DNA of 64,000 nucleotides from Ophiosphaerella korrae (GCA_028456385.1 JALNQF010000101.1:103634-167633); one strand, 5' to 3'. Numbered from the stretch's first letter, positions 52,501 through 62,698 are shown. Notes: generated by a model not told the origin, from the sequence alone. Translations and numbers: made by a program.

Positions 52501-55019
52501 TTTCTAGTATTATATTTTATTTATTATTAATTGTTATTATATCTATAACTATATTCTTAATTATTATTCTTTCTAGCTCTAGTGTAGAGGAAACTATTTA
52601 CAACTTAATAGGTTCCTAAAATAGTTTTCTTTTAATTAACTTAGTTATTAAGAGTATTTCTTTATTATATACTATATTCTTTATATTTCTATAAACTTCT
52701 TTAATATAAAGTTTTTTATAGCTCTACTATTAATTATTAATTATACTTTCTTCTTTTAATAAGTACTTATTTTTATAATATATAAGCTCTTTATACTTTT
52801 TAACTTTTTTTACTTAAGTATTTTTATAAATTATCTATCTTCTTAAAGCTATAGCTTTACTTTAAGTTTATATTCTTTATATTTTAGATATTTATTATAC
52901 TTGTATTTATACTATAGTCTTCCTAGAATATATTTTTTAGATAGTTTTAGTCTAGGTCTTATTACTACGTAACTTTTCTTAGGTATAATTTCTTATCCTT
53001 AGATATCTTCTACTAGAATTACTCTTATATAGTTATAGCCTTTTCTTCTTATAAGCTATACTTTATTATTTATTTTAGAGTTCTTATATATAGTATAATT
53101 CTTATTTAAGTATAATATCTATAATACTTTAAAGTATACTAGGTACTTTAAGTCTATAATCTTATTATCTTCTTCTTAGTATTTACTTTCTTAAAGTATC
53201 TTTATTATTAAGATATAGTATACTACTAGTACTTTTAGTATATAGGCTTTATTAATCTATTATATTTTTCTTATAAGGTACTACTATTCTTTCTATATAG
53301 GTATTCTTTTTACTATAACTATATATTACTTTATCTATTCCTAAAATAGTATAAACTTTATTTCTTTAAGATTATATTCTTTTTAGTCTTTATATACTTC
53401 TTCTATACTTATAACTAGTAAGTATTTCTAAATAAACTTTTATTCTTTATTTTATTCTTCTATATCTATTATTATATAGCTATTATAACTATATATATCT
53501 AGTTAGGTATACTCTATACTTCTTATACTAGTTTATCTTCTACTTTCTTATAGTCTTTTAGAAGAAGCTATAGTAGTTTCTTTATCTAGTACTAGTTTTT
53601 TAGCCTAGATTAATAGGGTCTAGAGCTATTTTCCTTCTAAGTTTTCTATTAGTAGCTCTATTATATACGCTATTTCTTTTAGCTATACCTTTATTTTTTC
53701 TTTTATTACTACTACTTTATTTCTTTATTATAAGAAGTATTTTACTCTTTACTTACTAAAAAAATATATATAGTAGTTATCTTTATAATAAAAGGTTTAA
53801 TAGAGTATTACGTATTATATTTCTTTACTTCTAGCTACTTTTTCTTAAGGTTTAGCTTATACTTAGAGTATTTCTTTCTTCTTTTTAGTTATTTTTAACT
53901 AAGCTTCTTTATCTTTTTTATAGTCTTTACTTTTATAGTTTTTTATAAAGTATTTTAGTTTTCTATATTTATAATATACTATATCCTTTTTCTTTTATAA
54001 TTAGTAGTTTTTTATATAGTAGCTTTTTTTACTATAGTTAAAATATATAAAGTTTTTATTTTTCTTTCTTTTTCTATCTTTATTTACGTTAAGGATTATA
54101 GGGTCTCTAGTATCCTAGTTTCTAAGTTAGTTACTATACTTGTTTTTTTTTTATTCTTAAAGATTATTATTAATTTATATTACCTATTATTTTAGAGCTT
54201 CTAGTATTCTAGGTTTCTCTATATAAATTATTTTATATTAGATTTTCTTATTTAATCTTTATTTAAATTATAATATTAATACTAATTTATTCTACTCTAT
54301 ATTTTATAATAGTTATTTAAACTATAATATATACTTAGGTATACTCTTCTATTATATAAGTCTTTTAAGTTTTTCTTTAGCTTATTAAGTAATATCTATA
54401 TCTCTAAATACTACTTTTATTTATTTAGTAAAGTATTTATAACTTCTAAAAATAGCTCTAGTTTTATTCTTCTAGGTTATTAGTAAGTATATTATATAAT
54501 CTATCTAGTAAAGTTTATACTATTTTATTACGTCTTCTTTAAGGTGTAGTCTAATATATATTACTTTCTTTTCTTCTATATTAAAGTATAGTACCTATAT
54601 ATCTATCTAAAGTTATACTAAAGCTATAAAAGGTCTTAGTTTCTCTCTTATCTTATTAAATTTCTTAAGGACTAGTATCTTTAGTAGTTTCTTTATTGCG
54701 CTTATCTTTAGTCTTTAGGTAATTAGTTCTATCTAGTTCTATCTTTTAATAATAGCTTTAATTTATACTTTATTCTACCTTAAGTAGTCTTGTAGTTCCT
54801 TGTTCTACGTTTCTAAAGCTTTAATTACTATTTTTATATCTTCTTTTTTAGAGATTAGGTTATTTAAGTAGTCTTTAATTTGTTTCTATATAGTGTTGTC
54901 TAACTTATAGCTACTTATAGGTGCCTTAGCTCCTTTTTAGGTTAAACTTTCTACTATCGTGTTAGCTAGACTGTGCGCTACTTACGCTTCGTTTCTCGCA
55001 ATAACTAGAATTAGTAAGG

Positions 55020-55461
55020 TGTTATAGGCTTACTAGGGTTAACTTCCTAATAGCCTAAAGGGTGTTAGTAGATTAAGAGCTAATAACGAAAGTTCGTGTT
55101 ATAATCTGTAATAAGCTGTGAACAAAATAGAAGATGTTTCGCAACTGTCTTGTATTGTTGCTCGTGGTCAATAATTGAATTGCTGATGCTATCCTAATAA
55201 TGGGCGTTGCTACTAACTATATACCTATGTTCCTTGGCTGGCTTTGTGCTTCGTGTTTGCCAAGGTCGCGAATCGCGAATTCATCACGTGTCCGGCTTCG
55301 TGCTTCGTGTTTGCCAAGATCGCGAATCGCGAATTCATCACGTGTCCCTGTTGTGGTTGGTTTCCTAGTCAGGTTCGTTGCCCTATGGGTCATACGTGGT
55401 TTCGTCATCCATGGTGGGGCTGACTGGCTCGAGTTGGCTTTCTATTGTTACAGCCGTAACA
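55020..55461 (-). repeat. 5' LTR of the boundary family-1 element, nearly RIP-free
   Basis: It begins TGTTATAGG and ends GCCGTAACA, with intact TG/CA termini and ordinary base composition. It contains two tandem 54-bp units (55240-55347). The frames seen inside it (for example 55200-55529 plus and 55217-55408 minus) are by-products of these tandem units and not genes. Confidence 0.88.
55240..55347. repeat. Tandem 2 x 54-bp repeat inside LTR
   Basis: Units 55240-55293 and 55294-55347 differ at only two places (T/C and A/G). Each carries two GCGAATTC/TCGCGAAT-type motifs and one CACGTG. RIPped versions of the same pair occur in the LTRs near 10530-10640, 43880-43980 and 48665-48780. Confidence 0.9.
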
Positions 55462-55772
55462 TTTATAATCTTAGTAAATACAAAGTTATAAAGCTAGCAC
55501 GTAACAAATTTGTTAATTTGCGATCTTAGTAAACACGAAGTCGCGAAGCTAGTAAAACCTACAAGTATATAGGTAGGTAGGATGCACATTAATAAGATAG
55601 TATCGGCAATTTAATCCTTTGACTACAGAACGCCAATACAAGACAGTCGCGAGATATCTTCTATTGTTTACAGTTATTGCAGATCACCACACGATCTTTC
55701 CCCATCACCTTTCAATCCACCAACACCCCAGAACAAGGTCATTAGGAAGTCGACCCTAGTGACCCCATTACA
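55462..55772 (+). repeat. Partial family-1 LTR (3' part), plus orientation, little RIP
   Basis: It matches the 3' two-thirds of family-1 LTRs and ends at CCCCATTACA (55772). It lies back to back with the minus-oriented LTR that ends at 55461. It stops 20 bp before the stop codon of the minus-strand gene, so it occupies that gene's 3' flank. Confidence 0.75.
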
Positions 55773-55792
55773 CTATTCTAATCTAAAAAAAA

Positions 55793-58700
55793 TTAGGCAC
55801 GTAATCTCTTTAGAGTTTGAGATATAAGTCCGACGTGATCCGTGACAATGAGGTCAATGCCAGCCTTGACTTGAAGCTAACATGTTCAGTTAGCACGAGT
55901 ATTCTGTTTCGAATTGAATGTGACAATAGAAATACCTCTACATTTGCCGGCTCATTATTCAAACCATTGTAACTCCCACAAATAAGCCCCTGGCTCTTGA
56001 CGAAGTCGATAAGACGCGGACACATCACCAGAGAATCTGCTGCAACTACGATGCCTGCCAAACCCCATCGTTTTGCGAATCTCACTGCAGCTTGTAGACT
56101 ACTAGCACGTTTGTCTTTATCAGACAATGGAGGCTTACCTGCGTTGGTGATGTAGAGTACTGGGTACGATTTCTGTTTGATTGCTAGCAGAATACAAATT
56201 TCGGGAGTGAAAGACGATAGGATAATGTTGCGACTTCCACCAAAGCGAGCAATTCCGTCCAGGATGGTATCAACAAAAATGTTAATGTCAATTGAAACTG
56301 GAGCAATCCCGGCTTCTAGAGCCTCATGAATACGTGGGTATTCTAGAAATCATCAATGTCGAACGCGTTCCTCGAGGTGGTCAGGACGTACTGATTTCTA
56401 TGTCAAATCCTATGTGCTTGGGAACTCTGGAAAGCACATCTTCCAGCGTAACGAATGTGTCGTGAACAAAGTCTCCACGTGTGTTCGGTTTGAAGTTTTT
56501 TTTCAGATAGTCTACGGTGTGCTTCATTCTGTTTTTGACCCCTTCCGCCCCCTTTTCGTAGGCCGTCGTAACCGACCTTGAGCGCGGCCTTTGAAGGTGG
56601 ACATCACCGCGAGCTGTATGGTTTTGCAAACTTCGATCTATAGCTAAATGATTACCTCGTGGGGATTGGATACTACTGACATGCATAAACTGAGTGGATC
56701 AGCTAAGCACTGCTCATACTCTGAATATGTATACTAACCTGGTCAAGGGTAACATCATGAATTGGAACATCTGTACCTGATTCGCTCAACGAGTAGTCGT
56801 GAAAGAGTACAGGGACAAGATCTTTTGTGAGCTGGACATCTGTTGTAAGTGAGCCGCTGCCGCATACGTAGCGGAAGTGGGTATATTACCGAACTAAACA
56901 GAGTTAGATTATCATAGTTGCCAACGGTTGCGCCAAATAAAAGCCATCGTGCTTGTTTCGGAAAGCATTGACATACCTCCACAAAAGTTGCTCCTTGGTT
57001 TCCAGCTGCAAGAAAGGACTAGGGAAGACATTAGATAGTTTCTGCGTTAATTTCGTATGTGTTCCTACCTCAATCGTATTTTCTCCAAGCTGGAGGAAGC
57101 GTTCGCGAGAATTCTGACCAAGCCCTTGACGAAAGTCAGCATATGAGAAAGCAATATATTTGAAGCAAGCACCTCGATGTCCCACTAGCTGGACCGAGCT
57201 TGGAGCCCCAAGACACATTCCACTAGGCGATAGAGATTCGAGTTGAGGGTATGGTTTCACGATCAGGAACGAGAAAGTTATAGTTCCTAACAGTCTCAGG
57301 GTGTCTTTGCACAGAATCGGTACGGATTGTTCCCTCAATAAACTTCCATGTCGGGCACCCAAACAGGTAGTTTGAGTGTATAGGAATGTTAGGCCAGTGC
57401 CGATAAGGGTGCTATGTTCATTTTGCTCAGCATCCCATTCGCGGATATTGAAAACGATTGCTGCTTTTGCTGGGTGTTTTACGGCGAAGACCAATGTATC
57501 GTCCACTGGATCATCGAGAACAGGCACCGTGCGCTCAATTGATGCGGGAGATTCTGAAGTCGAGATGCTTAGCACAAGTCCATGACCAAGCGTACCAGGA
57601 AGATCTAAGGTTGAACATTTTGACGGACCCCTCTCTTGTAGACTACCCAGGTTTAGAACGACATGTGCCAGCCCTGGGCTGACCTCAAAACACGATACGC
57701 TATTACACTGTGAATTGTTCCTGCGTAGAGAGTAGCTGAGTTTCGGTGTTGCATTGATAGTTGAAAGCATCTCGGCCACTGGTATATGGCCCCTGAATGC
57801 CGCGTTCTCCTGCGCGGTCCACCCAAGGTAATCAAGTCGAGTCGTGTCAGCTCCAGCATCCATGAGTAGCCTAACAGTCGAGAGGTGCCCTCCCACGCAG
57901 CCAATAAAAAGCGGTGTCCACTGGCACGCAGACTCGGCAACATCAACAAAGTCGGAACCCAACATAGGTAAAAGCAAGCGAACGTAATCTTCCCGTCCAA
58001 GTTGAGCTGCGATGTAAAGGCAGCTTTCCCCAGAACTGGACTTGTGCTTGAGGCCCACCAATCTGGAAATTAATAGTTTTACCATAGCGTCGTCCTCATG
58101 TCGAAGTGCTATATGCAGGAGGTCGTCCGGTATCAACGTGGGCAGCTTGTCCATGGCTGACAATAAGAGTTGGGTAACTTCAACATGACCGCGGGCGACA
58201 GCGACATGCAATGGAGTGAAGCCTGCTCTATCTTGGAGTAAGATGTATTTCTGAACCGGGCTCGCTTGGGACAATACGTGCATGCAAAGATTGATCATGC
58301 CGAACGTAGCGCCAAAGTGAAGAGGACTTTTGTCGTGCCTACTTTGCTTAATTGATGTATTGTTACTCTGGTGGGAAATTGCAGCGACCACCCAGTGGTC
58401 CTGATCTAGGTTGTAAGGGACGAGCCGGCTGGTAGAATGGCGGCTTTGGTCTGTCGCCAATCTGGCTTGAACTCTATTAAGTTGGGCCAAGTATTTGCTG
58501 TGCGCCTGTCTGTGCTCTTCGCAGTGTCCACGAACAATGGACAGATTCTCTTCCGATTCCGGGCTGTAGGCTTGACAGGATCGAGCAAGCTTGATGCAAA
58601 TGCGACTCATTGCTTCGTGGTTGACTCGGTAGAACCATAGAAGCTCCACCAAAGCCTCCTGCAGGATCATCAAGTTTAGGTAGATCAGATCTGGACGGTG

Positions 58701-58995
58701 CTTGCCCAGTGAACCATCATTCCATTGCTCTTCGAGCTGCTGCTCATCGTATTGCAGTACAGAGTGACGCTGCAGAGAAAACGCAGTATTGGCTACAATG
58801 GCTTGCACAAAGCTAGTGTAGAAATCTGGATGAGTTAGGAAACTTGATTTCGCACGACTACTTTTACGCACCTACAGAGGGCTCTTGACCGTTGCGTTTT
58901 GCTACTTTCAGTAAAGCTTTCAGTTGCTGGTATGGTATATAGTGCGATTCCCAAGTCACAACCACATGTCGACAGAGATTGTTGCGGAACTTCAT
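55793..58995 (-). CDS. SPX-ankyrin-glycerophosphodiester phosphodiesterase (GDE1/PHO81 family), 9 exons
   Basis: Predicted 922-aa protein. Exons on the minus strand: 58872-58995, 57173-58825, 57069-57124, 56977-57018, 56890-56893, 56739-56839, 56392-56689, 55936-56342 and 55793-55876; all introns are GT-AG, 46-83 nt, and all phases agree. The start is the Met of the SPX consensus MKF; an upstream in-frame ATG at 59118 would add 41 unlike residues. Domains: SPX (1 to about 125; Tyr22 and Lys26 match the phosphate/inositol-pyrophosphate site), six ankyrin repeats (about 207-396), a beta-rich linker (about 424-571) and GDPD (588-922). The GDPD active site looks complete: His591, Arg592, Glu625, Asp627, His640, Glu758. 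Family members hydrolyse glycerophosphodiesters such as glycerophosphocholine (GDE1) or regulate phosphate response (PHO81/NUC-2); the complete active site favours an enzyme. It is shorter than the yeast relatives, mainly in SPX. It is transcribed divergently from the 59439 gene. Confidence 0.9.
56890..56893 (-). other. Predicted 4-nt microexon (exon 5) of the SPX-GDPD gene
   Basis: Exon 4 ends ...TTTVE-type codons with Glu625, and exon 6 must begin with the last two bases of the Asp627 codon. The only in-frame solution I see uses TTCG between an acceptor (CTGTTTAG) and a donor (GTAATA). It supplies Phe626 and the first base of Asp627, restoring the E-F-D motif of GDPD enzymes. Flanking introns are 56894-56976 (83 nt) and 56840-56889 (50 nt). 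Confidence 0.75.
57125..57172 (-). other. Intron 2 of the SPX-GDPD gene: 48 nt, multiple of three, stop-free
   Basis: It has GT-AG ends with a CTGAC branch-like motif. It splits the last Gly codon of the GHRG active-site motif. If retained, it would insert 16 residues in frame immediately after GHRG. Confidence 0.75.
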
Positions 58996-59438
58996 AATTC
59001 TTTTGAGACGGCGTGGATAATGATTGATGTGAACCTCGATATGCAGTTCCGAGGGCTCATGGGCAAAAAGAACAATGTGTTGGAGCACATTACTGATAAC
59101 AGAGCGGGGACACGTCAAAATCGTTTATATTACACCCGACAAACGGACCGAGAAGGAGAAGGTGAAGGTGAAGGAGAGAGCCGTTTAACACAAACGGAAG
59201 GTGCGCCTTCGTGGGGGCCACTAGCGAGTCTCATCATCAGCAAGGGTGCGTTGTCCCTGCGCTCTTCCAATGGCAGCCTAGAGATTCAGCCCCAGCGGTA
59301 ACCCGAACGGCTGTTCGCAACGTTGCAAGGTTCCATTGGCCTCATGCAATATTGCGCACAGTAGTACTCAAGATATAAGCGCCGGACAAACTTGCTTTAA
59401 GAGTTCGTCCAAGTTCCACCAGATCCCCAAGGATAGCC
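58996..59438. promoter_or_regulatory. Shared divergent promoter region of the two genes
   Basis: 443 bp separate the two start codons. It contains a 31-nt purine tract of GAAGGT/GAAGGA repeats (59150-59180), with AAACGGA motifs on both sides (near 59140 and 59195). I see no clear TATA box and no CACGTG phosphate-response box. The frame at 58924-59301 overlaps exon 1 antisense and has simple-repeat composition, so it is not a gene. Confidence 0.5.
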
Positions 59439-61815
59439 ATGGATCCGCTTTCTATCACAGCAAGCGCCATTGCTATTGCAACAATCGCTGGCCAGGTCTG
59501 CGCCATCTTTGGAGAGCTGCGATCGCTATGCCGCAGCCTTCCTGGTCGGCTGGCTGCCGTGAACAATGAGGTAGCCGATCTCGAGATTGTCCTCTATGAA
59601 ATTGCGTCCCTAGTTGAGAAGCGAGCCGTGCTGCCCGACAGCAAGCAATCGACACTACCCCACCTGCTTAAGCAAGCAAATACGAAACTCTCCGAGCTCG
59701 AGGTCGTCGTGACTCACATGAGGGTATCATGTCGCGATGCCCGCCACCCGCTGCTGGCTGCCAACGTCCTGCGAAAAGAGCAGGGACCTCTTAAATCATT
59801 GCAGGAAGATATCCGGTCTATTAAATGCAACCTAAACATCCTACTGGGTGCATCAAATTCGTGAGTCTAACTGTTTATGTGTAGAAAAGGCGGGCGGCGA
59901 CTGATAAGAATTTAGACGAGATATGATGCAGCTAAGGCTTGAACTCGAAAGCATCTCCATCGTTACTACACAGTCCTCGCAGGAACAGCTTGCGCTTCAC
60001 AAAAATCTCCTGAGCAATCTCACAGGTATCGATGGCCGCATAGCCCGCGTTGAGGATATGTTGCGCCATCAAGCTGACCAGGTTCATGAAACCCAGCTCA
60101 CCCAGTTTGGTCACCTGGTCAGCAGGTCGTCTCCGCGCCGACCGAGTCCCGCAGTGCGCAGGCGAACACCTTCAGACACCCAGCACTCCAACGGTTTTAG
60201 TGTTCGAGTCGCGCCCTTTGCTACAACATGTCGCACTGGCTGTAGTTGTGCATGCCACTCGCAGCAGAGAGCAGCGTCTCCAAAGATCCTAAATCGCATT
60301 CTGGGTCAGTTGTTTCTAGGATACACGGGACTTCCATATTTGTCTCCAAAATGCGACAACGGCGTATGCGCGAAGTCTCGAGCGAGCAAGGTCAGCATAG
60401 AATATTGGTTTCCATGGGGCATGCTTTCCTCCACTATTGTTAGACTCCAGGCAGGCTACCAGGCCAACACCGGGACGCTGTTCCAGCTGCAGACCTTACG
60501 AAGCGTGCCCGATGGCGCTGAATGCGTCAATTTCGCACTGAATGGAAATATTGAGGGCTTAAAATACCTCTTCAGCAAGGGTCTAGCATCTCCACGAGAT
60601 GTCAGTCCTACAAGAGGCTATACTTTGCTGCGTTGGGCATTATACGGAAAACAGTACGCAACATGCGAGTTTCTTATTCATGCTGGGGCCGATCCCGACT
60701 ACAAACCGATCTCCGTGAACGACAACAGCCCCCGCATCAAAGCTTGTCACTTCCTTCTTGAAGGTGGTCTTCCGGATACTGGAGTCGAAGTCTTACGGCT
60801 CATCACGAGGGGTGGCCATTATGACGATTTCATTGACGAGGCAGGCTTCACCCAGATACACCGCATAGTGCTCGGATTGTCATTCAAAAGCTTAGAGCAA
60901 GAGCTTACACTACATCCTGATGATATTAATGCGCAAGATTGCATGGGTCGAACACCGTTATCATGGGCAGCGGCCAAAGGAGATGCACACGCCGTTGTGA
61001 TGTTACTAAGCCATGGCGCCGATCCAAATATCATTGACGTCCAAATATCTGGACCGGTGTCCAATGCCGCCGCCCAAGGCCACACGGCCTGTGTACGCTT
61101 ATTACTTGAAGCAGGCGCGTACCCTGACGCTCCACTACCCTCAGGGATTAAGAAGGGCAGTCCACTTAACGTTGCGATACGACGATCAAACGATATCTCA
61201 TTAATTAAAAGCCTTCTTGACTTTGGGGCTGATGTCGAGTCTAGTGGGGTAGATGGGGTCACATCTCTTATCCATGCCGCGCGGACCGACAACGCAAGCT
61301 TCGCCATGCTACTCCTCGAATGCGGAGCTGACATTAATGCAACCTCAGTGGCCGGATCCACACCGCTCACGACAGCAATCACCCACAATAGTCATAATGT
61401 TCTCCGTCTGATCCTCGACAGATGGCATGAATACACTGATTGCCCGCGTCTGAAGGGTCCACATCTCCTCGATATCGCGGCTCTCTACGCCGATATTGAA
61501 ACGCTTCAGATCCTCGCGCGTACAGACCATCTCCGGGTCTATCAAGACAAGAGCTACGGCATTGGGGATTTTAGCTACCAGCTTCGCCAACGACCCGATC
61601 ATACCGAGAAACTCTCATTCGCATTCGAAGAGCTGTTAGAAGTAATTAATTGCGCACCAGATGCGCGAAAAGGCTCAGATGAGCTTATAGAGGCAGAGTA
61701 TTCGCATCCGGTCCTCGTTGGCATGGATTCTCATCTTAAAACCGAGGAGCAGAACAGGTCGCAATGGTCGAATCTCTTCTCTTGCCCTGGTAGCTTGAAA
61801 GTCGAGGAAGATTGA
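59439..61815 (+). CDS. Fungal STAND-type N-terminal domain plus ankyrin repeats, 2 exons
   Basis: Predicted 773-aa protein from exons 59439-59860 and 59916-61815. The 55-nt intron has GTGAGT and TTTAG ends and a GACTGAT branch-like motif; the joined frame stays open. The start MDPLSITASAIAIATIAGQV is typical of the N-terminal domain found in fungal STAND/NLR-like proteins (about 1-130, helical). Then come a possible coiled coil (about 145-195), a Cys/His-rich segment (Cys246, 250, 252, 254, His255, Cys287, Cys292), a YWFPW motif (304-308) and about eight ankyrin-like repeats (about 343-680; clearest at 485-512 and 621-642). No NACHT/NB-ARC motor or P-loop is visible. Related proteins are linked to self/non-self recognition, but the role here is unknown. 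ATG context AGCCATGG is good. Confidence 0.85.
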
Positions 61816-62530
61816 GAGAGTTCTGATTGTGATTACTATGAAGCAGCTGAGAAACTACAAGAAGACAAGACGCAGAGTGCTTAGTAAGGCTGTTGAGATT
61901 CGTCCCCAACGCTAGCTACTGGGGCCGAACGTCTGCTGTAGCAGAATTTTAATGGAATTGCTCGTGCTTTGCACGGGCTAGACGCCCTTTGGTAGAGCTC
62001 CTCGATAATATCTCGGTGCGCGATCACAGAACCTGGGTGTAAGCCATAGCACCCGGATTCCGCCCATCCGAACCGCGTTCAGACGCAGCGCTCAGACATG
62101 ACGCTCAGATCAACGGGAGAGCATATTTCTCCGATCCGTACGAAGATATAACCTCTCAAGCAGTCAGCTGCTAGCTCTCTATCGAATACAATCTTGTTAC
62201 ACCCGGCACTGCCTTCGCCATAGTACTCTCTTGAGTCCAGCCCCTTACAACCTCAACGGCAAATTTCCACCACACCAGTACATCGCGTAATAATTTCCCA
62301 TCTACCACCGTTTCGAATACACTACCACACACGTGACGTTAGCTTGTAAAATATCCTAAATGCCACTATTTCTATCCCACATGTCATCATCTAAAACCTC
62401 AGATAATAGACACTTCGCCGCCTATAGGGGGTTTAAAAATAGCAAATCTAACGCCCCCTAAGGGAAGGGTATAGGGTATTAGTAGTTTTACATGAAGGGA
62501 AAGATTAAAGATTATAATATATGATAGATC
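61816..62530. other. Intergenic DNA of normal composition, no gene found
   Basis: I see no open frame, tRNA or rRNA. It holds a short hairpin (GCTCGTGC TTT GCACGGGC, 61959-61978), a CACGTG/TGACGT box pair near 62330, and an imperfect 12-bp inverted repeat of the type CCTATAGGGGG...CCCCCTAAGGG (about 62420-62465) that may be a transposon relic. The 3' UTR of the upstream gene probably ends here. Confidence 0.4.
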
Positions 62531-62698
62531 TGTGACGAAGTGGCTTACGGCCAACTCGTACACGTACAGTCTCTTCTATTAGCTATACTGTTATTACGTA
62601 ACAAGCAGTTGAACCCAATAAGGCCTACTAAGCCTCTGTCAACTGTATACCGGTACGGAGCGGAATCGGAGGAGTATCAGGCAAGGAAGTCCGTGACA
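62531..62698. repeat. Short LTR-like unit with TG...CA ends
   Basis: This 168-bp block starts TGTGACGAAG and ends AGTCCGTGACA, near-inverted termini (TGTGACG/CGTGACA) of the kind seen in fungal LTRs. Flanking 5-mers (AGATC, TAAAT) do not match, so it could be one LTR of a larger element whose internal part lies in the AT-rich DNA to the right. It could also be a solo LTR with a lost duplication. No partner is visible in the window. Confidence 0.4.

Larger units (their letters stand above)
48456..55461 (-). mobile_element. Near full-length family-1 chromovirus (variant 1a) at the RIP boundary
   Basis: A 7006-bp element with LTRs 48456-48898 (443 bp) and 55020-55461 (442 bp). On the minus strand: leader, gag (about 53400-55000) with two zinc knuckles (about 53940-54060), protease (about 52430-52760), reverse transcriptase (about 51560-52210), RNase H (about 51100-51420), integrase (about 50090-50880), chromodomain (about 49560-49760) and an antisense-frame tail (48899-49520). 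The flanks do not match (TAGTA left, TTTAT right), so a clean target duplication is absent: either one LTR belongs to another copy or a deletion removed a flank. RIP is heavy at the left end and nearly absent in the right LTR. Confidence 0.85.

Noticed and set aside
55200..55529. Plus-strand frame of 109 codons and its minus-strand partner at 55217-55408
   Set aside because: Both lie inside the LTR and owe their length to the 54-bp tandem units, which stay open in several frames.
56755..56982. Minus-strand frame of 75 codons
   Set aside because: Spans introns 4 and 5 of the SPX-GDPD gene in the wrong frame; no domain similarity.
59084..59118. Upstream ATG at 59118 as start of the SPX-GDPD protein
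   Set aside because: It would add 41 residues before the MKF start, which is where SPX domains normally begin; the added stretch shows no SPX similarity.
58924..59301. Plus-strand frame of 125 codons
   Set aside because: Antisense to exon 1 of the SPX-GDPD gene and running through the GAAGGT purine tract; low-complexity product, no homology recognised.
60819..61388. Minus-strand frame of 189 codons
   Set aside because: Lies fully antisense to the ankyrin-repeat exon, whose plus frame has clear ankyrin consensus; a shadow of coding bias.
62420..62465. CCCTAA-like motif suggesting telomere
   Set aside because: Occurs only once within an imperfect inverted repeat; no tandem TTAGGG array anywhere.
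61816..62530. tRNA or small RNA gene in the intergenic DNA
   Set aside because: Only short hairpins are visible; no cloverleaf or A/B box pattern was found by eye.
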